Below, piece after piece: positions 10,414 through 22,112 of a stretch of DNA of 64,000 nt (position 1 is its first letter; the number at the start of each line of letters is the position of its first letter). Below the pieces are notes generated by a model that saw only the letters and a program-made list of their open reading frames with translations, was not told the origin of the DNA and did not search any database. The DNA is taken from positions 1,625,197-1,689,196 of the forward strand of contig NW_006763143.1 in NCBI RefSeq assembly GCF_000264905.1. Reading direction: 5' to 3'. A program made the position numbers and the translations under genes. The DNA is from Stereum hirsutum FP-91666 SS1 (taxonomy: Eukaryota > Basidiomycota > Agaricomycetes > Russulales > Stereaceae).

Positions 10414-12250
10414 TCAGTCAAGGTCCATCGTACTGAGATTATCCCTGACACGTCTCAGAATACCTCTGGCATCTTCTCCAAGATGACCCTCCTCCTTAAG
10501 GTTGTTCATGACCCAGTCCGCCGTGGTAACAAGTTGTTTCTGCTTGGGTTCAAATAAGTCATTGGTAGTCAGCCCGGAAGTCGACTCGATGGCGTGCTGG
10601 ACGTAGGGGAGGCCGTTGTGTGTAAACGTCCACTTCGTATCCCAGTCAGGGAGAGGGCGTCTTCGGCTTGAGGAGGCTGTTAAAGCTTGCTTTCTTAGCC
10701 AAAGGTGCATCAACGCTGCATCCGCACCGCATCCACACTGGAGGGTGTCAATGTCGTTAGCGAAAGAGTCGAAATTGCCGTTCTCCTTCTTCCGGCCTTT
10801 TCCGCTCGTTATGCATTTGAGACAACGGGTCTCGCAGATTTTTGGCCCCTGGAATGACGCTTTTGAGCTTCATCACAGAGTGGAGAATGATTACACACGG
10901 ACCTTTGTCTGTAGAACTGCAAGAGCTATGTCCCGCCCTTTCTCCAAGGCATGCTTATTCCCTACAATGTCCTCACGGGTAACTTGGGCGCGGTTCAGGT
11001 CCATGCTAATTATACGACCCGCCTCATCGACGAACTCTACGTTCGTGGGGACCCCGAGAACGTTTCCATCATCGGACGGAGTGGGTTGGGCTATGGAGGT
11101 ATTCACCGGTCTCCCTCTTCGGGGATGGCCACGGCGGATACTGGGCTGGGAGCACGCAGCGCCAGGATTGGAGGAAATCGGTGGTTCGTTATCAGCATCA
11201 ACGTCAAGATCCATGTCAGGGCCGAGGGCATCAGGAGTGAGGACGGTATGGATGATATTTTCCGCCTCCTGTGTGTGGTCCAAGTTGTGCACCAGATCTG
11301 GGTAGGCGGACCCAACGCTTCCCTGGGCAGTCAGCGGTGGATCTATATCCATGTCCCCAGATGCGTCAGTCACTGTAGAAGGTCATGAAAATGATCGTCA
11401 GTGAAAGCGCGACTGGAGCTATGCGACACTCGGTATGCATGGTAATAGGACATACCCTCTTCGACCATTCGTCCAGGAGAAGTCTTCTCTTGGATGTCTT
11501 CGGGTACGGCGACAATGTCCCCATTTTCGACGGCTGGAAGTATCTTGGTTAAGAACTAGTAGGAGCTTTATATGATACATTACACACGTCGTTGGCTTGT
11601 GGATGCGGACTGTGGGTTTTTCCAGAGTCAGATATGATTGTCAAGGGTGGTAGGAAAATTAGCAAGGGTGCTCTATGGTTCGGGTAAGGGTGTAACGGTA
11701 CGCACAGGCAAATCTTCGGAAGAAGGCTGAGCTCCAAGTCGATGCTTACTGGGTTGCCGAGTAGCACTCATACCGTCAACAGGAAACGAAATATATTGAA
11801 ATATAGTGTGGTCAGGGAGGGGCCCGTCTCGTTCGTCTTCAGGTGCGGCGACGGGGTCCCCATTTTCTATGAGTGGGAGTGTCTCAGTTAGGATCTATCC
11901 GAAACTTTATAGGACGAGAACAGACCTCGGAAGTTCGCAGATGAGGAATCAGGCTTGTCCCGCAGCTCGATGGGAGCGTGAGTGGAGGAATGAGGTTCAT
12001 CTATGCCACCAGTTTGAGAGGACGGCGCAGTAGCATGGATGTCGTACGATTGGAACGAGGCATAACAACCGAAAATTGTCAGACATGGTGAAGTCAGAGT
12101 CGAGTGCAGATAGAGCGGTTGAATGCTACGGAAGTAGTGGTAATAAAACGTACCTTCTCTATTTACCGGAGGGCTCGGAACGACGAACTCTTTTCGGAGC
12201 TCTTCTAGTGATTTTATTAAATCTACAGCATATACGGTTGGGAGTATTTT
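10414..12250 (-). CDS. Hypothetical multi-exon protein with Cys cluster and repeated exon module
   Basis: Not recognised. Three consecutive exons fit perfectly: 11456-11543, 10903-11372 and 10414-10848, with 54-83 nt GT-AG introns and matching phases, ending LRRVRDNLSTMDLD. The middle exon is acidic (DMDLDVDADNEPPISSNPGA) and also carries RRGHPRRGRP. The last exon has CETRCLKC and LQCGCG, a possible zinc-binding cluster. Upstream, at about 11830-11890 and 12172-12240, two more exons begin ILTETLPLIENGDPVAAPED and ILPTVYAVDLIKSLEELRKE. They resemble ILPAVENGDIVAVPEDIQEK in the 11456-11543 exon, so a small exon has been repeated. Splicing upstream of 11543 is ambiguous: candidate ATG codons lie near 11790, or the gene continues to 13.3 kb. 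It could be nuclear from its composition, but no function is claimed. Confidence 0.6.
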
Positions 12251-12489
12251 AGAAAGAAAATAATAGGAACTTCTTAGGCCGCATTTATCTGCCAGACCTG
12301 ATGTCGCGTCGAGTCGGGTCTGCCAAAGGAGAGAGAAACACGTCTCGGAGGCGACACCGAGCGGAGTTTAAGGCCTTCTCGCCGTCGTTGATGGTCCTAC
12401 AGACCATTCGAAGATGCCGTACCAAATGGTAGCTTCCAATTACAACCACTCCATATGCGCCTACAGCGACTTATCCTGAGGGTTCAGGT

Positions 12490-13329
12490 TCAAAGGAGCC
12501 CCACATCGACGCGTCCGAATCGAGTCCGGCAGGCAAACGCAGCCTGATGAAGACACACACCTTCCTTTGACCTTCCGGTGAATCCCCAGCGCCCAACTTC
12601 GCGTGAGATGTGGGCCTTCGAGGTTTTTTTCACGTTATTTATGACTTTGTTGATTCCTTCCAGCGTCTGGAGTTGCTCATAGTGGCGCAGTTCGTGTGTC
12701 ATTGAAGGCAGCAAGGAGAGGGAATGCGGCGTGGTAGAGACTTGCTTCCGCTTTCACAGGTTGAGAAAGTTTCATTATTCAAAAATAATTTCGTGACTCA
12801 CTGCAAGCTGGATGGGGCAGCCTTCCATCTGTCAATTTCATCTCCGCTCAATGTCACTCCCACACAAAATAGAATGTTGCAACCGGCCAAAAGCATTTTG
12901 GAGCGCACCACTTGCCCGCTCCGAGTCCTTTGGGCTTGCACTGGCTCCCGTTGGCCCAACTCGTTGAAAAACAGGATATCGAGATACAGTGTCCTGAACA
13001 TTCGGCAGGTTCTGTCAAATTGGATGCCGAGAGTTGCTCTTCATCGACGAGATTGAGGAGGTCCGTCGATCTGCGAACCTGTCAGCCATCTGTCAATATG
13101 GCCTTCGACCCTGAGGCCTGAGCCCTGAACGCTCTCCTTTGCCCTTCATGGCATGTGTCGGCGGCGCGTTCGGTCTGCTTCTACTCCTTTCTATGTTTAC
13201 TTTCTTAGGAATTTCATGGAGTTCACGGGTTTGTTTTTCTCCTACCTGGACTCTGTGCAATGAACGACCGTCGTCTCGGTCAATTTGAGCATGATATATA
13301 TACTCGGGCTCAGAGGAGCCGAAACGCAT
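12490..13329 (-). CDS. Coding-like exons, probably upstream part of the same hypothetical gene
   Basis: Three minus-strand pieces read like real protein. One is 13093-13329 (QIDRDDGRSLHRVQVGEKQT), a basic peptide. One near 12780-13070 changes frame midway (STDLLNLVDEEQLSASNL, then LSGDEIDRWKAAPSSLQ before a GTGAGT donor). One at 12490-12714 is helical (MTHELRHYEQLQTLEGINKV) and ends at GTGTGT. The orientation and spacing suit upstream exons of the 10.4 kb gene, but I could not prove the joins. No family is recognised, and the middle piece appears to need a frameshift. A separate decayed gene is the alternative. Confidence 0.35.
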
Positions 13330-13589
13330 CGACGCTGGCTAGACAGCTTCCATAAGTCAATTCTCTCTTGAGTAATGAATCATTTCTTTCGTTAGCTTCC
13401 ATTTCCACATAACATACCAGGCGGAAGGTTGTGGAGGAAATTGTCATTCACAACTTTGCTAGTAGCGATCACGCGAATTTCGATTGGAAGCGAGTGGAAT
13501 TCATGGTAACCTAGGCGATCGCCACGCGCGAGCACTGAGAGGTCTGAAAGGTACAGTGAGATGCCGCCTAGGTAGAGGAAACTTTAACA

Positions 13590-14246
13590 GGATCGGTCAT
13601 ATCGGTGTCGATCTGTTTTGTTGCCGCCGGCGAGGGAAATGAAGCGGTGAAAGAGGTAGTGGCAGGCGGCATCGTAGTTGTCACCGTCAGTGTAGTCCTG
13701 TGTAGTCGGGGAAGTCGTCACCGAGTGGTGACCGTGGCAGCTTCTCCGCAACCATATCAACAATGTTCAGGAATAGGATCTACGGACGAACGAGAACTGA
13801 CATTAGCACACAAACGCTAGCAAGAAATAACTCAGGAAGCTACATACGATCTTAATCTTGACGAACCACCGCGAGGTGAGTATTGAGTCAAAGAGGATGA
13901 GAGCTTCTTGCATACGGTTCGAGCGGAACCGTGTGAAAAGGAATGAAAAACTGAGGAATTACATGGACGACAATGGAACAGAAACGGACCACGCTCTCAT
14001 CTTTGTACAGTATCTGGTCGTACTCGCTCAACGAGACCAGGAAGACCAGAGCGGTGACGTTCTCGAAACAGTAATTCCACTTCTTACGCCTGGACCACTG
14101 ACCACCGACATTGAATTGTTTGTAAGTCAATTCGCCGGCCTTGAAAGTTGTCTCGGTGATACCAGTCGTCTTGAAAGACTGCGAAGGATATCCTGGTTGG
14201 TGGGCGTATAGCCATGCGACCAATAGAATTGAAGCCAAGGCGGCCT
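13590..14246 (-). pseudogene. Heterotrimeric G-protein alpha subunit relic
   Basis: Fragment of a fungal G-alpha GTPase (pheromone or cAMP signalling). Minus-strand order: FNSIGRMA, GYTPTNQDILRS, then KTTGITETTFKAGELTYKQF, the switch II block NVGGQWSRRKKW and CFENVTALVFLVSLSEYDQ. Next come RMQEALILFDSILTSRWFVK, a 69-nt intron, [19 protein letters not shown], and after a frame change GDNYDAACHYLFHRFISLAG. Damage: the DVGGQRSER motif has become NVGGQWSRR, and NKID (guanine specificity) has become NIVD. An intron-like insertion at 13.93-14.0 kb lacks a proper acceptor. There are at least two frame changes, and the C-terminus (CATDT, final helix) is lost. The N-terminal half, including the P-loop, is absent. 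Its upstream end is fused to Mlp1-like sequence at about 14246. Confidence 0.85.
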
Positions 14247-17200
14247 CAGCGCTAGCTTTCTATTCATCGTACGTTGGAACCCAACGAGCCTCGCTTGCCT
14301 GACTGATGACCTGGAGCCGCGCCAATGCTTTCTCACATCCTCAAGATCCACCTCCGCAACCTTCAGCGAAGCACTAAATAACGAAATCTGAAGGCAACAA
14401 TCATTAGAACCTCCATCCCATATATATCGAATAAAAGTTTGAAGAAACTCACGGAAGCTCAGCGACCTCAGTCTCAGGCTACTGCTCCTTCGTCGTCGCA
14501 TCGTCCACCGGAGCTTGATGCACAACCCCATCTCCAGCCATCACCGACAAAGATGCGATGGATCCTCTGCGCTCATGAATCGCTAACTTCTCCTCGTTAC
14601 CTTGCAGCTGCCGAGAAAGGTCGAAGACCTTCTTTCGAGATGAGACTTGCTCATTTCTGCGCGTGCGAGGGATTCACGAGTGGTAGCAATTTACTGGGCG
14701 TACGAGAAGGGACATATGTCAGAAACCGAATATACATGTGGGTAGCAGAGGACAGACCTGTTTGTCCAGGCGCGATTGATGTTCCTTGGCTTCGAGCTCC
14801 CTCTACAGGATGACGGAGACCCTCTCGAGACTGAGCTAGTCACGAATGTCCAAGCTATACTTGAAGCAGGTAACGAACACGTAAGTCGACCACACTGCTG
14901 GGGGTGGGGGAAAAGATGCACGTTTGGCCCGCAAGCATTTAAATTTGGTTCTCCAGCCTCTTCCTATTGTGATCACTCCAGGTCTTTATGCATCTTCTGT
15001 ACGTTTGACATCAGATCCGATAGTTGAGACCTCTCGACCGATGGTGCCCTGTTCTCCTCGACCAGGCGGCTCTGAATGCTCTGGATGAACCGGCCATAAC
15101 CCAAGCATATCAGCCTCGGCCCAACCGCAGAGAGAAAAGTTTAGAGCAAGGGGGAAAGGCTTATACCCCAAATCCCCTTCTCAGCTCTCAAACTCACACA
15201 TTCGTTCCTCATAATCTCCATCTCGCCCTCCAGGACGGAAAGCTCCTCTGTTGCTTTGGGGAACTCCACATCTGTACGGGTCGACTTATCGCAAACAATA
15301 TCATGCCTTTCAAGAAGCTCGTCCATATCGTGGGCTTGAACGCTGTACTGCTCTTTCGCCATTCGATGCCGGTCTGGAGATGAAACCACGATATCGAGCG
15401 CCGTTGTCCGGTTTCGTTCGCTGGATTCAGAAAGCAAAGAAACATATCATTCATGTACTCGATCCTTGCATCCGCTTTGGCCAACGCACCGCTCAACTGA
15501 CCGTTCTCCCTTTGGACTCTCACAGGCTCTTCCCTCACCCATCTCTGTCCTATACGTGCCAAACTCCTTCTGCACCTCCACCAGCTGACTCTTCAACCCT
15601 TCTAGCTCCTCGCCTGCCCCGATTTTGTTGTGCCCCAGTTCCCGCATCGTTCGACTTGCAGCGGTCGAGTCTCTCTTTCTGGCGTAGGAGTTACCGGACT
15701 TGGCGTCCGAGGTCGTCCGCCTGCTTGCTGAGCATGTTGTTCTCCTTGAGAGTCGATACGAGCTTCATCGTGGCGTCGGGTGCGGCATTTGCGTGTGCGT
15801 GTGCGTCGCGGGCTTCGAGAACGGGGGAGAGTTCGGATGAGATATGGTGCGGTTCCGAGACCAGGTGGTCGTATTCCATGGGTTATTCGGTAAGTACGGG
15901 GCCTACATAGCATGCAATCATATGTCAGTGGAATAATCTTCGAACACAAAGAACGAAGGGAGGAAGAAAGAGCAAACACCCACCCTGCCCTCGATCTGGT
16001 TCAATAGCCCGTTGTGAGCCTTCTCCGTATATTCTCGTACTCCCTGGATTTGCGCGCATACGCATCCTGAAGCCTGGCATGGTCTGCAGACACCTCCGTG
16101 AATATTCTCCCCGCCTTCCGCGCCCTGCTGGTCATCGCGATCGTCGAGCTAAGATCCTCGTTCGTCATCTCCATCGCATCTGATGTCCCACTCCTCATCG
16201 GCGTCGCAGGCGTACCCGGCGTTCAAAGCACCGAGCCCATAGAAGGTGACACGCCCAGTCCCATAGCAACCTCAGGCCTCTGCCTTCTGGGTTCGCGCTC
16301 CACCTCACATAGGAGTTCGTCTTCTCGCCTTTCGACCGTCCACTGCACCCATTCCCAATCACTCTCTATCATCAATAACGACACCCTTCGCCTCCTCGTC
16401 CCTCCTCTCCAAGACAGCCACAAGCCTCTTCAGCCCCTCGACGTTCCTCCCGAGCTCTTGTTCGCTCTCCACTTGTCTCCTCTTGTATTCCTCCTTCTCC
16501 GTCGACAGCCTGGCATTGCCAGCGCTCAGCTAACCGTGCAAGCTGCGGAGGGAAGAGGGGCTAGATTAGATGGTGGTGTGTTCGGTTTGGAGGGTAGATA
16601 TTAGAGGGTGGAGTGGAGGTAGATGTGGGGTAGGCCGTGTGTAGATTGTTAGGTTGTCAGTGTCCTGGTGAGGCGTTTGCATTCGTCTCTGGCGAATTGG
16701 AGTTGTCGAGTGAGAGGGTTGAGTTTGAACTATGTAGAAACCGAAGTCAGTATTACTCAGGGTGGGGAGGAGTGTAACGGGAGGGAGTACCCTAGTAGTA
16801 GTAGTGGTTGGGATTCCAGGGACTGATATTCCTGCCTGACTTGCTTGAGGTTTATGCGGGTCGATCTGACTTCCTCTGCAGGATGGGAAATGTACACGAT
16901 CGTTCAGTCAACAAAAGTAAGAAGCTGGCCCGCGCGCAGAGCAAGGGCGTTGGAAGATGGGAGAAAATCTCGATAAAGCATAGAACAAATGATAACAATT
17001 GATAGAGAGAAGGAACGTCCCATCACGCATCGCACTGTCCTCTTTCAGAGGTCGACAACACCAGCCTGATCACGCCTCTCGCGCTCGGTGTCATTGATCT
17101 TGCTTTTGAGGAGGTCGACTTCTGAGTCGAAGCTCGTGTGGCTGGTGGTCACGATCATCAATTGTTTCCTCAGCTCAAGCAGCATAGGTAAGATAAACGC

Positions 17201-17340
17201 ACCGAGCTCGATCATTTTCCCATTATCGTCTCTCTGTCCTGGAGAACCTGGGCTAGCTCGATCCGTCTGGACTTCAGTGCAGGTCATGCCAAGCTGCCTC
17301 CGCGATGCAGTAAACTCCGCCACCTATCTTACTGCGAGCT
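14246..17340 (-). pseudogene. Mlp1/TPR-like nuclear-basket coiled-coil protein relic, copy 1
   Basis: Several minus-strand coiled-coil exons resemble the N-terminal third of fungal Mlp1/TPR, a filament of the nuclear pore basket. In protein order: AEFTASRRQLGMTCTEVQTD and LLKSKINDTERERRDQAGVV (17323-17045), the heptad-rich ADHARLQDAYARKSREYENI (about 16050), and ATMKLVSTLKENNMLSKQAD (about 15730). Then come EELEGLKSQLVEVQKEFGTY (about 15600), ATEELSVLEGEMEIMRNECV (about 15230) and LKVAEVDLEDVRKHW (about 14360). The match ends at KASAEAALAS near 14250. The same block continues in copy 2 at 28.7 kb, so this copy is truncated by the junction with G-alpha. Exons are separated by plausible introns, but frame changes occur. 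Coiled coils resemble one another, so the Mlp1 name is moderately supported; homology to copy 2 is firm. Confidence 0.6.
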
Positions 17341-17691
17341 GAATTCGACGTCGAGATCGTTCGATCGATATGAGAATTGTAGACGATTCGGAGAGCAATG
17401 AGTTGTTTTCATGCTGAAGACCCGGTAGGCGACGTTGGTGTTTTTCGAGCCGGGTTTTCGCGAGTCATCGCTAGCTAAAAACGGAAGCGTATGATCTGTT
17501 CAGTATTATGAGCAAAGAGAAAAGACGAGTAAAGGGTTAGCGTCGTCGCTACATAAGGATGGCGAGGTGTCAAAGGCGATGTAAGTCAGCCCCCCCGATT
17601 TATTACTCTCTTGCGGGAGCTCTGACACTGACAGCCGCGAGAACAATGAGTGTGCGAAGACAGCGAAAAAGGACTGTCCACAGCGCGTCCA

Positions 17692-17775
17692 AAAAGCGGC
17701 CTGAGCCAGAGTCGAACCCGCACATCTAGAACGGTAAGTGCCGGCCCCGCGTCCAACCCAGCTCGGCCACCTGCG
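17692..17775 (-). tRNA. tRNA-like sequence, probably a degenerate tRNA or tRNA-derived element
   Basis: The minus strand carries a good A box (TGGCCGAGCTGG), a perfect B box (GGTTCGACTCT) about 50 nt later, and a TTTTT pol III terminator directly after the 3' end. A D-arm and T-loop can be drawn. The T stem has mismatches, the 7-bp acceptor stem does not pair, and I could not place a normal anticodon loop. A pseudo-tRNA or the head of a SINE is therefore more likely than a working tRNA. Confidence 0.35.
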
Positions 17776-17799
17776 TTTGTTACAATATTTCCATCAATA

Positions 17800-19330
17800 A
17801 ATATATACCACTCCTTGTGCCGCCCACCCCTACCCCGCCGCCTGTTCCACCCCTTCTCGGCCTTCAATATTTTCGATTTCCCCCTTTTTGATACCCCTGG
17901 TGCGTTTTAAATTTAATTCACCTTTTATTTCCTCTTCATTTACCCACCCACACAGCCTGCGACGCTACATTCGGAGACGCGGCCGCCACTCAGATGTGGT
18001 CGCGCACGTCCGTGTCCGTGGGACGGGCGCGCGTGCCGAATTTGATTTCGCGGATTCGGGCGGGGGGAGCATTTGCTCACAAATGCAGCGTTGTTTTCGC
18101 TGAGTTTTGGCAGAGGAAGCGATGCTCGCAAGAGATACTTATGGCAACACGGCATGGTGGCCAGAGGCAGATAGTCAGGCGCGCATTTTATATGATAATG
18201 TGATATATCAAATTTTCTCGGGGGTTTTCGTACCAGTCATTCGTGAGTTATGCCATGAAAGGCTGGCTACTGGTCGTGAACCTGTTGTTTGTCCGGCTCT
18301 CGCAATGCTCATGACCGCCCACAAAATTCATAACGCAACAGTAGGTCTCTGCATTTTTTGGGGAGTTCGAGAGGCATATTTGGCTCTGGCTCGGTCTAAG
18401 TTGTCACCCAAGGGCATCATCACGAGGGGCAGGACGCCTCAACCTCGTCTGCGACATGCTCGCTGGAGAGTTTCGCCCGGATATTTCCTTTAACGCGTCG
18501 AACAAGGTAAAAAAACGTGTCTTTGCGCTGAATTCCCATGATCACGCGTTCCTCGAGGCCACCCGGGCGTTGCCCAGGTCCGCATAGTATGCACATATAG
18601 CTCGCCGGCTAAACCGGTCCATTGACGACATTCATCGCGTACTTTTCGACCACTAATTTTCGCTCTCTGCAAGGACCACTCCTTCCTGGCGATAGCTCTA
18701 TATATTCATTCAGCTCATGCCGTGTTTGGGGTCACACGAGTTTCAACCTATCTTCCGCGTTCACGTCTCACATCAGGTCTGTTCTCTCTGGGCTTGTTTC
18801 TCATTTCACGACTACTCGCGATTATTACAAGGGCATGTGAGTCCAGATGACTCTTAAGGAGGAACTCCTCCGCCGTCTCGAGGTCGAGGCTGACCAATCT
18901 CGTGGCACGGCTGGTCCGAGCTTTGGAAGGAGATGGACACTGCGACATATGCGGTCGTCGACGGCGATCTCTGCCTCGTCCTTGACGGAACGCTTCAAAG
19001 GGTACCGTTGTTGCGCCCGCGCCCGCGGAATGGTGTCAAGCATTGAACATAATCCATGTGCTTCAGTGGAGGTGGGTCCATGTTTTCGGGCCATATCGTT
19101 GCCATACCACTCGGACTTGAGCAACACGGTACCCTACATCCATGTTAGGTGAGAAATGCTTTCAATAATGAAAAGCAGCACACCTTCTACTCCGACATCT
19201 TCTCCACGGCCGTTCTCGTTGATCAGAACGGTATCGAAACCCTCCACGTCACGGTCTTGCTCACTACGATAAGCAGGTCGGATGTGAACCGTATCGAGAG
19301 TTTCGGGGACATTGTCGAGGCCTTGAATGT
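17800..19330. other. Unassigned region
   Basis: A plus-strand frame at 18107-18493 (128 codons; contains QARILYDNVIYQIFSGVFVP) and another at 19149-19334 (FYSDIFSTAVLVDQNGIETL) look mildly protein-like, but I recognise neither. A pyrimidine-rich tract at 17860-17960 could be promoter sequence. I see no clear repeat. Confidence 0.3.
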
Positions 19331-20081
19331 TTAGACTTCAAAACTTGATTTTGAAGTATACGGGGCATTTGCAAAGGGAAGTCGGAGAGTAGCCGCCACT
19401 TGTGCCACGTGGCGTGGATCGAAGCTTGGATAGCGGAGCTTCACGATAAATCTGGACAGAGCTGCGCAGAAGTTCGCAGCCCCAAATCGAACAAGCCTAC
19501 TGTCGATAGAGACTGCCCTGAGATTCGGAAAATTGGCTAGCTTGATGTGCATATCGCAATGGATGGCCATCAAGGTACACTTGATGAAAAGGTCGTGAAC
19601 GTGCACTTTCTCTCGCCGCTCCCTCCAGACCGTCATCTGGCGTTGCTCGTGAATATACCTTCCTTCCTTCCTTCCTTCCTCGTCGCGATGTTTGAGGCTT
19701 TGTATGCATCCTTGAGGTAGTCGATGTGAAGCCGTCCGGTATAGGCTGTGGCGTGCCCGTCCATCGTGCCAAACCATTCAATGCCGGGTTGATAGTGGGT
19801 GAGAGTGTGGAATTTGGGGAGGTTGAAGTCTACTCGAACGCTGCAGTCAATAAATATAGATTTGTTGGCGTGGAAACGAGCTAAGGCGTCGTCCATGTAG
19901 TGTCCGTGTGGAATAAATATTGCGCAATGTTAATAAAGTCCAGGAGGGCTACGATAGACCGTTCGAGGCGAACAGGGGATAGGTTGAGTGGAAGGCGGAG
20001 ACCATGAATGACACCGAGTAGCACTCGGCAAATATCCTTGTGCTCCTGACCAGAGACGCGAGAAAGTGATGAGAGTGCCAC
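19331..20081 (-). pseudogene. Plavaka-type transposase, C-terminal fragment
   Basis: C-terminal part of a large fungal DNA transposase of the Plavaka group. Minus-strand blocks: SRVSGQEHKDICRVLLG, LERSIVALLDFINIAQYLFH, ALARFHANKSIFIDCSVRVD, NLPKFHTLTHYQPGIEWFG, RLHIDYLKDAYKASN and MTVWRERREKV. A tail near 19400-19500 contains RFGAANFCAALSRFIVKLR. A CCTT microsatellite (19656-19678) interrupts the RLHIDY block and shifts the frame. Two stops separate the first piece (19881-20081) from the second. Everything N-terminal, including the catalytic core, is absent. The fragment ends about 140 bp from the start of the plus-strand gene at 20220. Confidence 0.75.
19656..19678. repeat. CCTT microsatellite (about 5.75 units)
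   Basis: Perfect tetranucleotide run inside the Plavaka fragment. On the coding strand it inserts repeated Arg-Lys-Glu-Gly residues into the RLHIDY region, where other members have a short conserved linker. Confidence 0.95.
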
Positions 20082-20219
20082 TGACCGCGACGGTGACTGA
20101 CATCGGGTTGTTTTCGTCTGTGGGCAGCTCGATTCAAAGCTGACGCTGACCCAGAGAGTGAGCTAGAGTCGGCCAAGGAAGGCAGAGGGAACGGTGTTCA
20201 ACAGCGGTCTGTTCCAAAA

Positions 20220-22112
20220 ATGCTCTCGTCTGCAAACGTTCATCCTGCGTACCTCCTCGATACCGATTCGGATGACGAAGACACTTACAGGGCTGGTGCT
20301 GTGAGTAATCAGTATATGTGGTTGTCTGGCTTACCTTACCTTACTGAGGTCCTTTTACCTTATCAGCCTCCGACCTTGTCCTCCCTCCCCGCAGAGCAAG
20401 TGCCTTCGAAGGCTCAAACTCACAAAACCAATATCACCCGTGCGTATGCATAGTAATTGCCTGTATACTATAAATACAACTATCTGCTTGCCAGGCCCTC
20501 GAAGAGCATCAGCCACCTTGCAGGAAACCATCCCAACCGTGGTCAATCCGTCAAGCAAACCGAAGACAAGATCCCGATGCGCGCCCGTGATCAGAACGTG
20601 AAGGCGGTCCGTTCTTTGACCGCTGTTATTTTATCGTAGTACTGATTCATGGGTCGTGTTCGGACTAGCCTGTTGGTAGTGCTAGGTCATCTCATGACAG
20701 TGGGAAAGGTTTTGATCCACCGGAATTTGTGAGATCCTTTGCTTTGCAATACTAGTTCCTCAACTATTCATCGTCAATGCACAGCCTATCTCTCGCAGCA
20801 ATGTGGCGGGCATGGACGCCGACCTTCCACCTGCACCTTCCAAATCGCGCTCTGGCTCCATCCCCGCCCATCTCGAGCAACCTCCACGGTTCCGAACAAC
20901 CACTGCAAAGGCGTCAAAGCGCAAGCCGAAGGTATCCGAACCAACCGAAGAGTATGGGGGCCATGACGTCGCGTACAAAGATAATACATTATCTGGCATT
21001 CATATTACTCGGTATCGTACCCACAAGGAGTGACGAGTTTCTTGGCTCACGTCGCGCTACCTGTTACAATAGATCCGGCCCAGTCTACAGCTCCAGTCGC
21101 GCAGGCAGAGACAGGCAATAACTCTTCCTCATTCGACCCTCTCTTCCTCGTCCACCATACATTGACGATAGAATTTATGATTATATATTTTTCCAGCACC
21201 GTCGCTCACCTACGATGAGTACACCAAGCCGACAACCGCCGCTCCAAATTAGCAGAAGAATACAGATAGCGACAACGGATCGGAGCTCGCTGGCGTTCTC
21301 AAGCAGGGGAAGCTGCTCCGCACGTTGCTGAATGAGGCTAACACAGTACAAATTCCTTACGCCGCGTGCTTCGTCTATACACTTGCACCAGCAGGGGAGC
21401 TATGCACGCCCGGGGCGCCCGGGAATTGGGACATTCTCATGCGAGCCGCGTTCTCTACACGCATCTCTTGCTCCGATTTAGCGAAGCGTTTGTTGGCCGA
21501 GCCGGTCGGCTACGCAGATCTTTTAGCCTCGGCTGCGAGTAATTTTTTTCCGCTGTACTCGTCGTTGAGATTCAAATTGAGTGGCGAGTCTCGACTACCC
21601 TCAGCAAGCCTTTTGTACGTGGCGGGGCAAGACACGCAATGACGTCCCAATATCCGAGGTCTTGCACGTATATGGCCTCGAAAGTCTCTTTGGGAAACCG
21701 GACGAGCACATTTTTTCTACGGCGAGCCTGATGATCTAACGGTGTTACTGATTGATGTTTAGACCAAGGAATATATTGAGAGTAATACTTTTCTTCGCGA
21801 AGCGATCATTTTCATACTTTACCATGTTTTCTATGGCTCCAAGGCGGTAACTAAATTTCCCGATGGGTATTTTGAGTCTGACATCGAAGGCGAGCCTGAA
21901 ATTCCGGACGCTATGATCGCATTTGCGGCCCTCTTGGTGCGTTCATTTCCATGTTCAACCACCCGACTTGCAAATAACGCGCCATTCCACACATTCTCAC
22001 GCGATGTCGTTCTTCAGGCTTTCTTTGCTCTCACGGACCATGCATCTGGGCGATTCAACAAACAGGAATCCAAGGGCGCACTCTTCTACGATGAGTATCA
22101 GGATTGCATGTG
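20220..22112 (+). CDS. Hypothetical multi-exon protein, DUF6532-like C-terminal half (possibly decayed)
   Basis: It starts MLSSANVHPAYLLDTDSDDE at 20220. The first exon ends at GTGAGT, followed by PPTLSSLPAEQVPSKAQTHK, a second GT-AG intron and RPRRASATLQETIPTVV. Later exon pieces are basic and Pro/Ser-rich (ADLPPAPSKSRSGSIPAHLE, about 20810-20960). They are followed by a 105-codon frame (21325-21642), TRNDVPISEVLHVYGLESLF, and a final exon (about 21764-22112) with TKEYIESNTFLREAIIFILY and GEPEIPDAMIAFAALLVRSF. The layout (disordered basic N-terminus, helical C-terminus) matches the neighbour at 23.0-24.3 kb and the basidiomycete DUF6532 group. I could not join all exons in one frame, so it may be a pseudogene or two genes. 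Confidence 0.4.

Noticed and set aside
14230..14280. G-alpha sequence extending upstream past 14250 (reading TYDE then KASAEAALAS)
   Set aside because: Comparison with 28.7 kb shows that KASAEAALAS belongs to the Mlp1-like gene, so the G-alpha match begins only at FNSIGRMA.
17692..17775. Functional tRNA with a named anticodon
   Set aside because: The acceptor stem does not pair and no standard anticodon loop can be drawn, so only a tRNA-like call is kept.
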